This document shows positions 16,830-24,753 of a DNA stretch of 64,000 nt, one piece after another. The notes under the pieces are model-generated. The model did no database searches, was not told where the DNA came from, and saw only the letters and a program-made list of their open reading frames with translations. The position numbers and the translations under genes are program-made. Origin of the DNA: JANXLO01 sp038231295 (GTDB lineage: Bacteria; Armatimonadota; Chthonomonadetes; Chthonomonadales; Chthonomonadaceae); assembly GCA_038231295.1 (NCBI GenBank), contig JBBRLP010000014.1, forward strand, positions 3,206 through 67,205, given 5' to 3'. Within the stretch, counting starts at the first letter, position 1, and each line of letters begins with the position of its first letter.

Positions 16830-17390
16830 CTACATCTCTTCCGCATCGGGAATGAGCGCGGCGAAGAGCAGACGCCTGCGCCGATTGGGACTGCGTTCGT
16901 TGGACATCGCCAGACCTTCGATGGATTTGACGGCCGTCACGAAATGTTGGTATTCTGCATCGGAGAGATAGAACGCCTCCGACCAGTAGATCCCGCCACC
17001 CTTGCCGTCCAGGGCTTTGCGCTGCTGATAGGCGCGAAACTGACTCATCATCAGCGCGGCGAACGAGGTGAAATAACGCAGATGATCTTCGGGACTCGCC
17101 TCAGCCATCTCTTCTCGGCTGAGGTCCGCCGCCTGCTCCGGGAGATTATAGGTCTTTTCGACCGTTCCCCGGGCATTTAGCTCTTCGTTCATGTGCAGAA
17201 TCCCCGCTTCGACCAGACGGGCGATATGGCGATAGAGCGATGCCTGCGGGACATCCGGTAGGGCCGAGAGTATCTGCTGTGCGGAGACCTGCCGCCCGGA
17301 GACGATCATCAGGATTCGGAAGCGGATAGGATGCAAAACTATATCGGCTTTCGAGGGAGATGCGCCCCCTTTTGTCTGTTTCAGAGACAT
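16830..17390 (-). CDS. Winged-helix (ArsR/HTH_20-type) transcriptional regulator
   Basis: 186 residues. Residues 18-95 form a winged helix: IVLHPIRFRILMIVSGRQVSAQQI, then DVPQASLYRHIARLVEAGIL (recognition helix) and a wing (NARGTVEKTYNLPEQA). The C-terminal half is helical (DHLRYFTSFAALMMSQFRAYQ, then EAFYLSDAEYQHFVTAVKSIE), as in regulators of the YjdC/HTH_20 type. Ligand unknown. It diverges from the plsC-like acyltransferase; the 227-bp gap contains its promoter and repeated GAGAAT motifs. The tricorn gene lies 74 bp downstream. Confidence 0.85.
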   Translation of the reverse strand: MSLKQTKGGASPSKADIVLHPIRFRILMIVSGRQVSAQQILSALPDVPQASLYRHIARLVEAGILHMNEELNARGTVEKTYNLPEQAADLSREEMAEASPEDHLRYFTSFAALMMSQFRAYQQRKALDGKGGGIYWSEAFYLSDAEYQHFVTAVKSIEGLAMSNERSPNRRRRLLFAALIPDAEEM

Positions 17391-17504
17391 TACATTCTCA
17401 TTTCCGTCTAGTGAATTCTCATTAACGAGAACAGAACCTGCCTGTATTACGGGAAATAACCCATTTCCCTCTCATTTAGGAGGCTGCTCGTCGCTATATC
17501 GTCC

Positions 17505-17533
17505 ATTGTATTCGCATTTTCGAGAATTGTCAA
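17505..17533 (-). promoter_or_regulatory. Promoter of the winged-helix regulator with GAGAA motifs
   Basis: Minus-strand TTGACA (17528-17533), 17-nt spacer and TACAAT (17505-17510), leaving a leader of about 110 nt. The motif GAGAAT/ATTCTC occurs in the spacer (17522-17527), just upstream (near 17543), and twice in the leader near 17393 and 17416-17431 (TTCTC-N6-GAGAA). The clustering suggests an autoregulatory site. Confidence 0.6.
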
Positions 17534-17566
17534 GGCAAAATTGAGAATTGCCCTGCTCGTGTTGCA

Positions 17567-17591
17567 TAGTTCACACTCCCGGTGTGAACTA
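17567..17591 (+). promoter_or_regulatory. 10-bp inverted repeat upstream of the acyltransferase gene
   Basis: TAGTTCACAC, 5-nt centre, GTGTGAACTA: a perfect inverted repeat ending 12 nt before a TACAAT -10 box (17604-17609), which is itself 8 nt from the ATG. It covers the -35 position, where no good hexamer exists, so an activator or repressor site is likely. Confidence 0.6.
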
Positions 17592-17617
17592 CTTCATTCG
17601 AGGTACAATGAGGAACG

Positions 17618-18421
17618 ATGATCCCTGCTTCCAAACCCGCCTTTTATGCGTCTTACGTGCCTGGATACGTCCGTCGCTACCTTGCCCGGAGTTTCCATGC
17701 CGTTCATCTGCTCGGCCCCGCTCCCCAACTGGAAGACGACGGCAAGACCCCTCTGCTCGTCTGTATGAATCACAGCAGTTGGTGGGATGTTCTTCTGGCG
17801 TTCTATCTGGACGAGCGGTTCTTGAAGTGGGAGCGTTATGGGGTGATGGATGAGGAGCAGTTGAGGCGTTACCGCCTATTTAACGGGCTGGGTATGATCG
17901 GAGTAGACCGCTCCTCGCTTCGCGGCGCAAGGGAATTTGTTACTTACGCGGAAAGTCTTCTGAAGGGACAACGTCGGGCGCTGTGGCTGACGCCCCAGGG
18001 AGCCATGCTCTCCCCTTACTCCCGGCCCATTCGCTTTCAGCCCGGACTAGCGCATTTGGCGGAGCGACTCGGCTGTTTCTATATGCTTCGCGTTACACTG
18101 CACTACGAGTTCTGGGATGACAAACAGCCCGAAGCCTTCGTCGCTTTCGCGCCTATCGAGTCCGTACAAATCCGGGAGGGGTTTTCCCGACGCGCCTTCC
18201 TGCATGAACAGGAGGCTGCAATGGAAAGCGAACTGGAGGCTTTGCTTGCGGCTGTCCGGCAGCGAGCCCCGGAAGCGTTCCTGCCGCTGCTGACGGGGCG
18301 CTCTGAAATCAGCCCCGCATTCGACCTCTTTCGGGCGCTCTCCGCCAAACTGCGAGGCGAAAAGTATGTTTCCGACCACAGCAGCCTCTCGACGCCGAAA
18401 TGGAAAGACCGCCTCCGTTAA
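17618..18421 (+). CDS. PlsC-type 1-acyl-glycerol-3-phosphate acyltransferase family protein
   Basis: 267 residues, ATG with GAGGAACG just before it. The acyltransferase NHxxxxD motif is CMNHSSWWDVLLAFYL near residue 50. GMIGVDRSSLRGAREFVTYAE and the block LWLTPQGAMLSPYSRPIRFQPG follow; the latter replaces the usual FPEGTRS block, which suggests an unusual acceptor. A C-terminal helical region (about 190-267) has no clear assignment. The family moves acyl chains to lysophospholipids or related acceptors at the inner membrane. It diverges from the winged-helix regulator, which may control it. Confidence 0.82.
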   Translation: MIPASKPAFYASYVPGYVRRYLARSFHAVHLLGPAPQLEDDGKTPLLVCMNHSSWWDVLLAFYLDERFLKWERYGVMDEEQLRRYRLFNGLGMIGVDRSSLRGAREFVTYAESLLKGQRRALWLTPQGAMLSPYSRPIRFQPGLAHLAERLGCFYMLRVTLHYEFWDDKQPEAFVAFAPIESVQIREGFSRRAFLHEQEAAMESELEALLAAVRQRAPEAFLPLLTGRSEISPAFDLFRALSAKLRGEKYVSDHSSLSTPKWKDRLR

Positions 18422-18549
18422 GCGCTGGCCCGTAGAAGAAATGTACTCGATTCGCTTGGAACGCTTGCTTCTGGCATGGAATGTGCAACTATAGCAAGAG
18501 GGCATTCGTTAATGGGATGTCGGAAGCAGTCTTTTCAAGATAAGGTACT

Positions 18550-19308
18550 ATGCAAAAACTCTGCATTCATCTTTCAATCGTACTATGCCTCGTCTGTTCG
18601 CTCCTCTCCTCGGCACAGGCGCAGACCAGTTCTCTGCTTGGAAACTACTATATCCTCTCCTCAAATCATGTTGATACCGGGCGAGGAGTAGACAGCGCCA
18701 TCGTCAGCGGATTGGTCAATAGTACGCTGAGTTCAAACTTTCTGCCAACGGTCTCCACATTCGGCATGAACCGTACGACGGGTTCCGGCGGCATCAAAGA
18801 CGTGAATGCGAATGGAGAGCTTTTGTGGTGGGGAGCGCATACCGCGACGGCTGGCAATGTCACTTTCGACAAATCGCAAACCGATACCGTAGCCACTCTC
18901 GCCTCGGCTTATGCCAGTAACTTCTACCCAACAGGCAAAGCGAACAACTCCACGGGATACCGGGCAGTTCACTGGCAGGGAACTTTCAATCAGAACGCCG
19001 TCGGTTCGGTAACTTTTACACTCGGCCCCGATGACGATTCCTGGCTATTCCTGGACGGTCAGCTCGTTGTTGACGATGGCGGGGTTCATGCGAACCAGTC
19101 CGCTCAGAATGTCCTCAACAATATCAGCATCGGCTCGCATCGCATTGATCTCTTCTTTGCGGACCGACATACGACCGGTTCCGGCATCACGTTTAACTCG
19201 TCTGTCGTCCTTACTCCCCCGACTCCTGAACCAGGTATATCCATATTCGCATTGTCCGCGTTCGGAATACTCTGCGCGGTGCGTATTCGGAAAACTGCCC
19301 GTAAGTAG
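18550..19308 (+). CDS. PEP-CTERM protein with fibro-slime/PA14-like domain
   Basis: 252 residues. A signal peptide (MQKLCIHLSIVLCLVCSLLSSAQAQ) leads into a fibro-slime-type domain with the characteristic FTLGPDDDSWLFLDGQLVVDDGGVH at about 155-180 and HRIDLFFADRHTTGSG. The C-terminus PTPEPGISIFALSAFGILCAVRIRK is a PEP-CTERM sorting tag (PEP motif, hydrophobic helix, basic end), recognised by exosortase. The PA14-like fold suggests carbohydrate binding at the cell surface or in extracellular matrix. No exosortase gene is in the window. Start chosen with AAGG 6-7 nt upstream. Confidence 0.88.
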   Translation: MQKLCIHLSIVLCLVCSLLSSAQAQTSSLLGNYYILSSNHVDTGRGVDSAIVSGLVNSTLSSNFLPTVSTFGMNRTTGSGGIKDVNANGELLWWGAHTATAGNVTFDKSQTDTVATLASAYASNFYPTGKANNSTGYRAVHWQGTFNQNAVGSVTFTLGPDDDSWLFLDGQLVVDDGGVHANQSAQNVLNNISIGSHRIDLFFADRHTTGSGITFNSSVVLTPPTPEPGISIFALSAFGILCAVRIRKTARK

Positions 19309-19321
19309 CCCCTACGTTCTG

Positions 19322-19362
19322 ACGCCACAGGCATCCCCACTCATACAAGATGCCTGTGGCGT
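19322..19362 (+). terminator. Stem-loop after the PEP-CTERM gene
   Basis: A perfect 14-bp stem (ACGCCACAGGCATC with its complement) and 13-nt loop begins 13 bp after the stop codon. The following TTCG is a poor U-tract, so termination strength is uncertain. Confidence 0.5.
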
Positions 19363-19432
19363 TCGATGTCAATCCTTTGCCACTACCGCCCGTTGCTCGC
19401 CTCACTACGCGATTTGCGTGGCTGCCTGCCTA

Positions 19433-21928
19433 CTAAACCCCTTCGCGACTGCGCCGTAACTGTTCCTCTGTATCACATGGGCGCAGGATGGAATAGCCGG
19501 GCAACGGCTCGATAAACTGATGGACGGCATCCAGAATATCTACCGGGAAGGGGAAGAACGCATCCTCTACCTCGTCGGGAGGCGTGATCCAGTTCCGCGC
19601 TCCCACGACGACGGGCGGGGCATCCAGATAGTTGAACGCCAGTTGCGTGATCTTCGCGGCCATTGTCTGAAGGACGCTGCCACGCTCACAGGCATCCGAC
19701 GCGAGCAGGATGCGGCCCGTCTTCTTGACGCTTTCGATGACAGGCGCGTAGTCAAAGGGCACGATACTGCGGGCGTCCATAACTTCCACGCTAATCTCGT
19801 ACTTCTCTTCCAGCGTCTTCGCGGCCTCCAGCGCACGGTAGAGCGTGGCCCCGACGGTCAGGATGGTGAGGTCAGTTCCCGCTCTCTTCACATCCGGCAC
19901 TCCGAAAGGCACTTCGTAGTAGCCTGTGGGAACGCCTTCAACGCCGTGAAAGAGTTCCGTCTGATCGTAGACGCGCTGACTCTCGAAGAAGATGACCGGG
20001 TCGGTTCCAGCGAGCGCGGCGTTCATTAGTCCTTTCGCGTCGTAAGGCGTGACGGGGAAGGCGACTTTGAGGCCGGGGATATGGGCGCAGAGCGCGGACC
20101 AGTCCTGCGAATGCTGCGCTCCGTACTTGCTCCCGACAGAGACGCGCATCACAACCGGCATCTTCAGGACGCCGCCGCTCATGCTTTGCCACTTGGAGAG
20201 CTGATTGAACACCTCGTCGCCCGCCCGCCCGAGGAAGTCGCAGTACATCAGTTCGACGAGCGCCCGCCCGCCTTCCAGCGCATACCCGACCGAGGTTCCG
20301 GCGATGGCGGCTTCGGCGATGGGGCTATTAAACAGGCGATGGTAGGGAAGCGCCTCCGTGAGACCGCGATAGACGGCGAACGCCCCGCCCCAGTCCCGGT
20401 TCTCCTCTCCGTAGGCGATAAGCGTGGGGTCGGTGGCGAAGCGATGGAAAACTGCCTCGAACAGCGCGTCACGCACGGCGATACAGCGAGCTTTTGGCAG
20501 CAGTTCGCCGTTTTCCCCCACCCCGGAGCGACTGCGCCCTGCTAACTGCTTGACACGTGGATTCTCTTCGACCGGCAGAAGCAGTTCCGGCTGCCGCGCC
20601 GTATCGAACGATTCGACGATCTGGTTCGAGAACATCGTCTTTTCGAGCAGGTTACCGACAGCGTAGAGGTCGGCGCGTGGGGAGAGATCGAGGTCAATGG
20701 CGCGGCGATAGGCGCGGAACATCGCGGCGTCCAGCGTCGCCTGCGTCTTGTCCAGTTGGTTCGCATCGCACACCCCCGCCGTAATCAGGTCTCTGGCGAA
20801 AGTCAGCAGACTGTCCACCTGCTGCCACTCTTCGATCTCCGCCTTTTCCCGATAGGACGAGGCATCGGAGGGGGAGTGGCCGCTGAAACGGTAGGTGATG
20901 GTGTCGAGCAGCACCGGGCCATCCCCGCGTGCCAGAATCTCTTTCTTGCGGGCTATCGCATCAATTACGGCCAGCGGATTGTAGCCATCCACACGCTCGG
21001 CGTGCATCTGTTCCGGGTTTAGCCCCGCGCCCATCCGGGCCAGAACGCCGAACCCACCCGTCTCCCCGACCGGCTGCCCGCCCATGCCATAAAAGTTGTT
21101 GACGAAGTTCATAATGAGCGGCAGTCCGCCCCGATGCGCCTCGTCCCAGAGCGTCTTGAACTGATCCATCGTCGCGAAGCAGAGAGATTCCCAGGTCGGG
21201 CCGCAGTTCGCTGCCGCGTCGCCGATGTTGCAGATTACCAGACCGGGCTTTCGATTGACCTTCTTAAAAAGCGCAGCCCCTACCGAGATGTCCGCCGAAC
21301 CACCGACCAGGGCGTTATTCGGGTAGACGCCGAAGGGAATGAAGAAGGCGTGCATCGAGCCGCCCATGCCCTTGTTAAAACCCGCCTCGCGTCCGAATAT
21401 CTCCGCCAGTGCGCCATACAGCAAAAACTCCAGTGCCTGCTCTTTCACACTGCTCGCCTGAAACTTCTCGCCGCCGGGAACAGGCTTATCGAGGACGCGC
21501 AGAATCGCCCCGCTCATGTATCCCGTCATAATCTCTGTCAGCGTCGCATCGTCCAGCTTCGCGATAGCCGAGAGGCTTTTCGCCAGAATCTCGCCGTGAC
21601 TGCGGTGGCTGCCAAAAATGTGGTCGTCTTCATCCAGCAGATACGCCTGTCCGACGGCAGAGGCTTCCTGACCAATGGAGAGATGGGCCGGGCCGCGATG
21701 ATTGTACTCCAGCCCCTGATAGCTTCCCTTGATCTTGACGTCGTTCAGCATTGTCTCGAAGGTGCGAATGGCGGCCATATCGTGCTGAATCCGAAGCAGG
21801 TCGGCATCCGAAAACTGTTCGCGCTCCTGCTTCAAGGTTCGATTGTACTGATTGATAGGGATCGGGGTGAACTTGACTTTTCCGCTCTTGCGGACATCCT
21901 GCGGGCGGATCATGAGGGACTTTGGCAC
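19433..21928 (-). CDS. Fused alpha/beta 2-oxoacid dehydrogenase E1 (thiamine diphosphate-dependent)
   Basis: About 831 residues from GTG 21928, which has AAAAGGAG 7-8 nt upstream; an ATG at 21949 contains that ribosome site and is less likely. The alpha part (about 1-430) has GSHRSHGEILAKSL and the ThDP/Mg motif GDAAANCGPTWESL...NFVNNFYGMGGQP. Here GDA replaces the usual GDG. The beta part (about 450-830) has AYGEENRDWGGAF, FNSPIAEAAIAGTSVGYALEG and SVGSKYGAQHSQDW. Such fusions act as E1 of pyruvate or branched-chain 2-oxoacid dehydrogenase complexes. The E2 and E3 genes are not nearby, so the substrate is open. Confidence 0.9.
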   Translation of the reverse strand: MPKSLMIRPQDVRKSGKVKFTPIPINQYNRTLKQEREQFSDADLLRIQHDMAAIRTFETMLNDVKIKGSYQGLEYNHRGPAHLSIGQEASAVGQAYLLDEDDHIFGSHRSHGEILAKSLSAIAKLDDATLTEIMTGYMSGAILRVLDKPVPGGEKFQASSVKEQALEFLLYGALAEIFGREAGFNKGMGGSMHAFFIPFGVYPNNALVGGSADISVGAALFKKVNRKPGLVICNIGDAAANCGPTWESLCFATMDQFKTLWDEAHRGGLPLIMNFVNNFYGMGGQPVGETGGFGVLARMGAGLNPEQMHAERVDGYNPLAVIDAIARKKEILARGDGPVLLDTITYRFSGHSPSDASSYREKAEIEEWQQVDSLLTFARDLITAGVCDANQLDKTQATLDAAMFRAYRRAIDLDLSPRADLYAVGNLLEKTMFSNQIVESFDTARQPELLLPVEENPRVKQLAGRSRSGVGENGELLPKARCIAVRDALFEAVFHRFATDPTLIAYGEENRDWGGAFAVYRGLTEALPYHRLFNSPIAEAAIAGTSVGYALEGGRALVELMYCDFLGRAGDEVFNQLSKWQSMSGGVLKMPVVMRVSVGSKYGAQHSQDWSALCAHIPGLKVAFPVTPYDAKGLMNAALAGTDPVIFFESQRVYDQTELFHGVEGVPTGYYEVPFGVPDVKRAGTDLTILTVGATLYRALEAAKTLEEKYEISVEVMDARSIVPFDYAPVIESVKKTGRILLASDACERGSVLQTMAAKITQLAFNYLDAPPVVVGARNWITPPDEVEDAFFPFPVDILDAVHQFIEPLPGYSILRPCDTEEQLRRSREGV

Positions 21929-22108
21929 GGCTTCTCTCCTTTTCGGCATCGGTGCGGAGTGTAGATTGCGCTGACCTCTCTATCATAGCATCTGCAAACG
22001 AAGGAAATCAACAGCAAACACAAACAAAAGCAAATGAAATACCTCTATCATTTCAAAACCCCGCCCTCCATGCGGAAAGCGGGGCTGAGTGTCCTGCGTA
22101 AACAGCGC

Positions 22109-22972
22109 CTACGGCTTCTTGACTTCCTCGGCCTTGACCGCTTCCTTCTCGTTGCCCTTCTCATTCGGGCCGAGCGCCTTCATGGTCATCTCGACGCTGA
22201 TTTTGCCGCCGCCCGCATCGCCTTCGGTCTTGTTGGTCATGCTGATCGGCTTGCCCGTCGCGGCGTTGACGAGGGTGGTCGCCTCCGAGTGCATTTTGGT
22301 GTCCATGTCGCCCGTCACGTCGGAGACCGTCTTGAACTTCAAGACCTTCACGCCCTTGACCATGTCTGCTGAGACCAGCGTGACCTTGCCCTTGACTTTG
22401 GCGGAGGGAATTCCGGTTCCGAACTGCGAGGAATCGATATCCCACGAGTCTCCTACTTTGACGGCTTTGGTCGGAAACGCGACCGCAGACAGGCTGCTCA
22501 TCTGTTTCATCATCTGGCCCATCTGGGAGGTGACCTGTTCGTTGCCACCTTCGGTCTTGACATCAATCTTCCCGCTCTTATCGCGGCTGGTGGTCACTTT
22601 CGGCATCATCGTGGTGATGTCAATGTCCATGCCGTTGAAGGTGACGCCCGCGCTCTCGAACTCGGAGATGGAGACAATCGAGCCGTCGTCCTTCGCCTCT
22701 TTGGTCGTCTCTTTGACGAGCATCGTGGTAAGAATTTCGACATCCCCCCCGGCAGCCGGATTGTTCATGTTGACTTTTGAGGAGATTTTGTACCGATCCG
22801 ACTCCCCCGCCTTGTAGACTCGCTTGACGGTGTAGGCGGTGTCGTCTTTTTCATCGGCGGTACGCGCCAGAGCGGGAACGAGGCTCGTGAGAAGGCAGCC
22901 AGCGCCGAAGAGCGTCGTGAGGGCAAATGCCGCCGTAAGCTTCCGCCCGGAGCGCAGCGAATTCAAAAACAT
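22109..22972 (-). CDS. Secreted protein of unknown function (DUF6263-like)
   Basis: 287 residues. A signal peptide or anchor (LTAAFALTTLFGAGCLLTSLVPALA) precedes a beta-rich body: YTVKRVYKAGESDRYKISSKV, EILTTMLVKETTKEAKDDGS, FPTKAVKVGDSWDID and NAATGKPISMTNKTEG. This repeated strand pattern with KVGDSW and TTLVN is typical of the DUF6263 class of exported proteins, whose role is unknown. The C-terminus is Lys/Glu-rich. It lies 61 bp downstream of the BtuD-like gene and 180 bp upstream of the E1 gene on the same strand. No enzymatic motif found. Confidence 0.75.
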   Translation of the reverse strand: MFLNSLRSGRKLTAAFALTTLFGAGCLLTSLVPALARTADEKDDTAYTVKRVYKAGESDRYKISSKVNMNNPAAGGDVEILTTMLVKETTKEAKDDGSIVSISEFESAGVTFNGMDIDITTMMPKVTTSRDKSGKIDVKTEGGNEQVTSQMGQMMKQMSSLSAVAFPTKAVKVGDSWDIDSSQFGTGIPSAKVKGKVTLVSADMVKGVKVLKFKTVSDVTGDMDTKMHSEATTLVNAATGKPISMTNKTEGDAGGGKISVEMTMKALGPNEKGNEKEAVKAEEVKKP

Positions 22973-23033
22973 GGAGTATCTCCTTTTGAGATGCGCGAAC
23001 AGAGGATTGCTGTTCGCACAGGGGTCATGGGGG

Positions 23034-24308
23034 CTATCGCCCGGTAGATGAGGCTGTTAACAGTTGATGTAACGGTTTCCACTCTTCTATACGCAACAGT
23101 GGAACAGCCCTGTTAGCATTAAGACGGTCAAAAATGCGGGTCGCTACCCCATCACAAAAGTCACGGGCAAAATAGTTCGTATCGCCCAGCAGAACGATCT
23201 GTTTCCCGGCTTCCTGCGCGGCAGCGGTCATCTCCAAATTGCCAAGATTCCCCTTGCCGAACGGTACATCAGTGACGATAATCCACTCCGCCTCCTGCAT
23301 CAGCCGTTCGCATTGCTCTCTGGAGGCAGGGCTGATGGCGGTAAAAGGATCATCCACGACTGCTTCCAGCCCCAGAGAATGAGCGGCGATCTGATCGGAA
23401 TCAAGACGATTCAAAACTCCGGTCGTTACAGGAAACCCCATGCGAGTCAGTGTGGCGAGAACCTCCGCTCCGCTGCCTCCCCCACACACAACATGAACAC
23501 GGGGCAGCGAGAGCGTCGGGGCAACCGAAGACAGGGGGCGGAGGGAGAGAATGGAGAGCCGTCCCGTGATCGGATTGGAGCCTATATGCGTCTCGGCGGC
23601 GTAGGCCAGGCGGAGGTTATGGGTCGTCAGCACTTCCTGCGGGGTCCCCGCCGCGATGACCTGTCCGGCCAGCAGCAAAATGAGTCGGTCGCAGTACTCT
23701 GCCGCCTGATTGAGATCGTGCAGCGCTGCCATCGCTCCCACATTCTGCTGGCGTGTCAGATCACGCACATGCTGCATGAGTTCCACCTGATGCGTGGGAT
23801 CGAGATGCGCGGTGGGTTCGTCAAGAAGGAGAAGGGGAGTCTGCTGCACCAGAGCGCGGGCGAGCAGCACACGGCGGTGTTCGCCCCCTGAGAGACGGGT
23901 GATCGGACGGTCTGCCAGCGGTAGCAGACCGGTCTCCGCGAGGGCCTGGCGCACCAGCGCAAAGTCGGCCTCCGTATCTCCGAAGCCGCCTTTCCGATGC
24001 GGATACCGGCCCATCAGCACCACTTCACGCACGGTAAAATCGAAACTGGCGGCCTCCTGCTGGGGAACGAAGGCCATGAGCCGGGCGATTTCGAGAGGCG
24101 ACATTGAGGCGACGGAACGCTCACCAAGCCGAACCGTTCCCGTGCGGGCAGGCAGCGTGTGCGTCAAGACACGGAGCAGCGTGGACTTCCCACACCCGTT
24201 GGGGCCGATCAGTCCGACGAACTCGCCGGAATCGAGGGAGAGAGAAACGTCGTGGAGAACGTCCGTTCGGGAGTATCCGGTAGTGAGGCTTTCGGCTTCC
24301 AGGCGCAT
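23034..24308 (-). CDS. btuD: BtuD-like cobalamin/iron-complex ABC ATPase with C-terminal Rossmann-like domain
   Basis: 424 residues. The ATPase domain (1-250) has Walker A GPNGCGKST, a Q-loop (FVPQQEAASFDFTV), signature RLSGGEHRR, Walker B LLLLDEPTAHLD and the H-loop (MAALHDLNQAAEYC). This is the FecE/BtuD/HmuV type of importer ATPase. Residues about 265-424 form a second domain (VHVVCGGGSGAEVLATLTRMG, then DSDQIAAHSLGLEAVVDDPF and IIVTDVPFGKGNLGNLE), a nucleotide-fold extension known from some archaeal and bacterial BtuD proteins. No permease (BtuC) or binding protein (BtuF) is in the window. The upstream gene encodes a B12-binding regulator, which supports a cobalamin role. Confidence 0.86.
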   Translation of the reverse strand: MRLEAESLTTGYSRTDVLHDVSLSLDSGEFVGLIGPNGCGKSTLLRVLTHTLPARTGTVRLGERSVASMSPLEIARLMAFVPQQEAASFDFTVREVVLMGRYPHRKGGFGDTEADFALVRQALAETGLLPLADRPITRLSGGEHRRVLLARALVQQTPLLLLDEPTAHLDPTHQVELMQHVRDLTRQQNVGAMAALHDLNQAAEYCDRLILLLAGQVIAAGTPQEVLTTHNLRLAYAAETHIGSNPITGRLSILSLRPLSSVAPTLSLPRVHVVCGGGSGAEVLATLTRMGFPVTTGVLNRLDSDQIAAHSLGLEAVVDDPFTAISPASREQCERLMQEAEWIIVTDVPFGKGNLGNLEMTAAAQEAGKQIVLLGDTNYFARDFCDGVATRIFDRLNANRAVPLLRIEEWKPLHQLLTASSTGR

Positions 24309-24313
24309 GTCTC

Positions 24314-24319
24314 ATTATA
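24314..24319 (-). promoter_or_regulatory. -10 box of a predicted leaderless btuD promoter
   Basis: Minus-strand TATAAT separated from the btuD ATG by GAGAC (5 nt). This is the same geometry and nearly the same sequence as at rqcH (TATAATGAGCT-ATG). No ribosome site and no good -35 hexamer are visible. Confidence 0.5.
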
Positions 24320-24359
24320 CCCTGCGGTCGTGCGGCAGAAACAGGCAGAGAAGGCGGTC

Positions 24360-24540
24360 ACCCAAAGTGGTGGGCGGAGCAACATCCCCCCAGAGTTGCT
24401 CCGCCCGTTTTTTCCTTCGAGACGGCGGTGGTTTCCCAATGCTTCCGCAGTGTCTTTCCGGATCGGCTACCCCCACGCCCCCCGCGTTGAAGTAGCACGG
24501 CTTTGAAATTGTGTTGCGAGGGAAGATTTTCCACTCTCAC
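24360..24540. other. Structured intergenic element (possible small ORF or transposon-end RNA)
   Basis: The 445-bp gap between the B12 regulator gene and btuD contains nested potential hairpins: GCTAC(24466-24470 region)/GTAGC enclosing ACGC-C5-GCGT, and the terminator-like stem at 24372-24406. On the minus strand a 60-codon open frame, from a GTG 1 nt after a TATAAT (24542-24547), encodes a Gly/Lys/Ser-rich peptide ending GGCCSAHHFG. The arrangement could be a remnant insertion-sequence end with its associated RNA, a leader peptide, or an undescribed riboregulator. No cobalamin riboswitch box was recognised. Confidence 0.35.
24372..24413 (+). terminator. Strong intrinsic terminator on the plus strand
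   Basis: GGGCGGAGCAAC pairs perfectly with GTTGCTCCGCCC (11-nt loop) and is followed by G and six T on the plus strand. There is no plus-strand gene to its left (btuD is on the minus strand), so it would end an unannotated or antisense plus-strand transcript. Confidence 0.7.
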
Positions 24541-24705
24541 TATTATAGACGACTCTCACCGCGATTATGTTCACACTAGACAAAACTTTTTTTCGTTACC
24601 TGCGCGGCGCGTCTGTTCCCGCTTACAAAGGCGTTCTAACCGTAATATAAGGTGAAAATTCTCGATTGCAGCCTGAAAAACAGCCTTTGTCGTTCTCACT
24701 TTTCT

Positions 24706-24734
24706 ATTATAGCATTGTCAGCCAAATTTGACAA
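24706..24734 (-). promoter_or_regulatory. Promoter with overlapping palindromic operator upstream of btuD
   Basis: Minus-strand TTGTCA (24729-24734), 17-nt spacer and perfect TATAAT (24706-24711). The -35 hexamer is one arm of a perfect inverted repeat TTGTCA-N8-TGACAA (24715-24734). Transcription would begin near 24699 and run through a leader of about 390 nt to btuD. The site lies about 20 bp beyond the stop of the ArsR-B12 regulator gene. A second repeat of the same shape precedes that gene. Confidence 0.7.
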
Positions 24735-24753
24735 GGGTTCAGGGAAAGTTTTT

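Noticed and set aside
24358..24540. 60-residue minus-strand ORF as a protein gene
   Set aside because: GTG start close to a -10 box is suggestive, but the peptide is low-complexity and overlaps hairpins; kept only as a possibility.
24309..24705. Cobalamin riboswitch upstream of btuD
   Set aside because: No recognisable B12 box or conserved core on the minus strand, although the region is structured; recorded as an unknown element instead.
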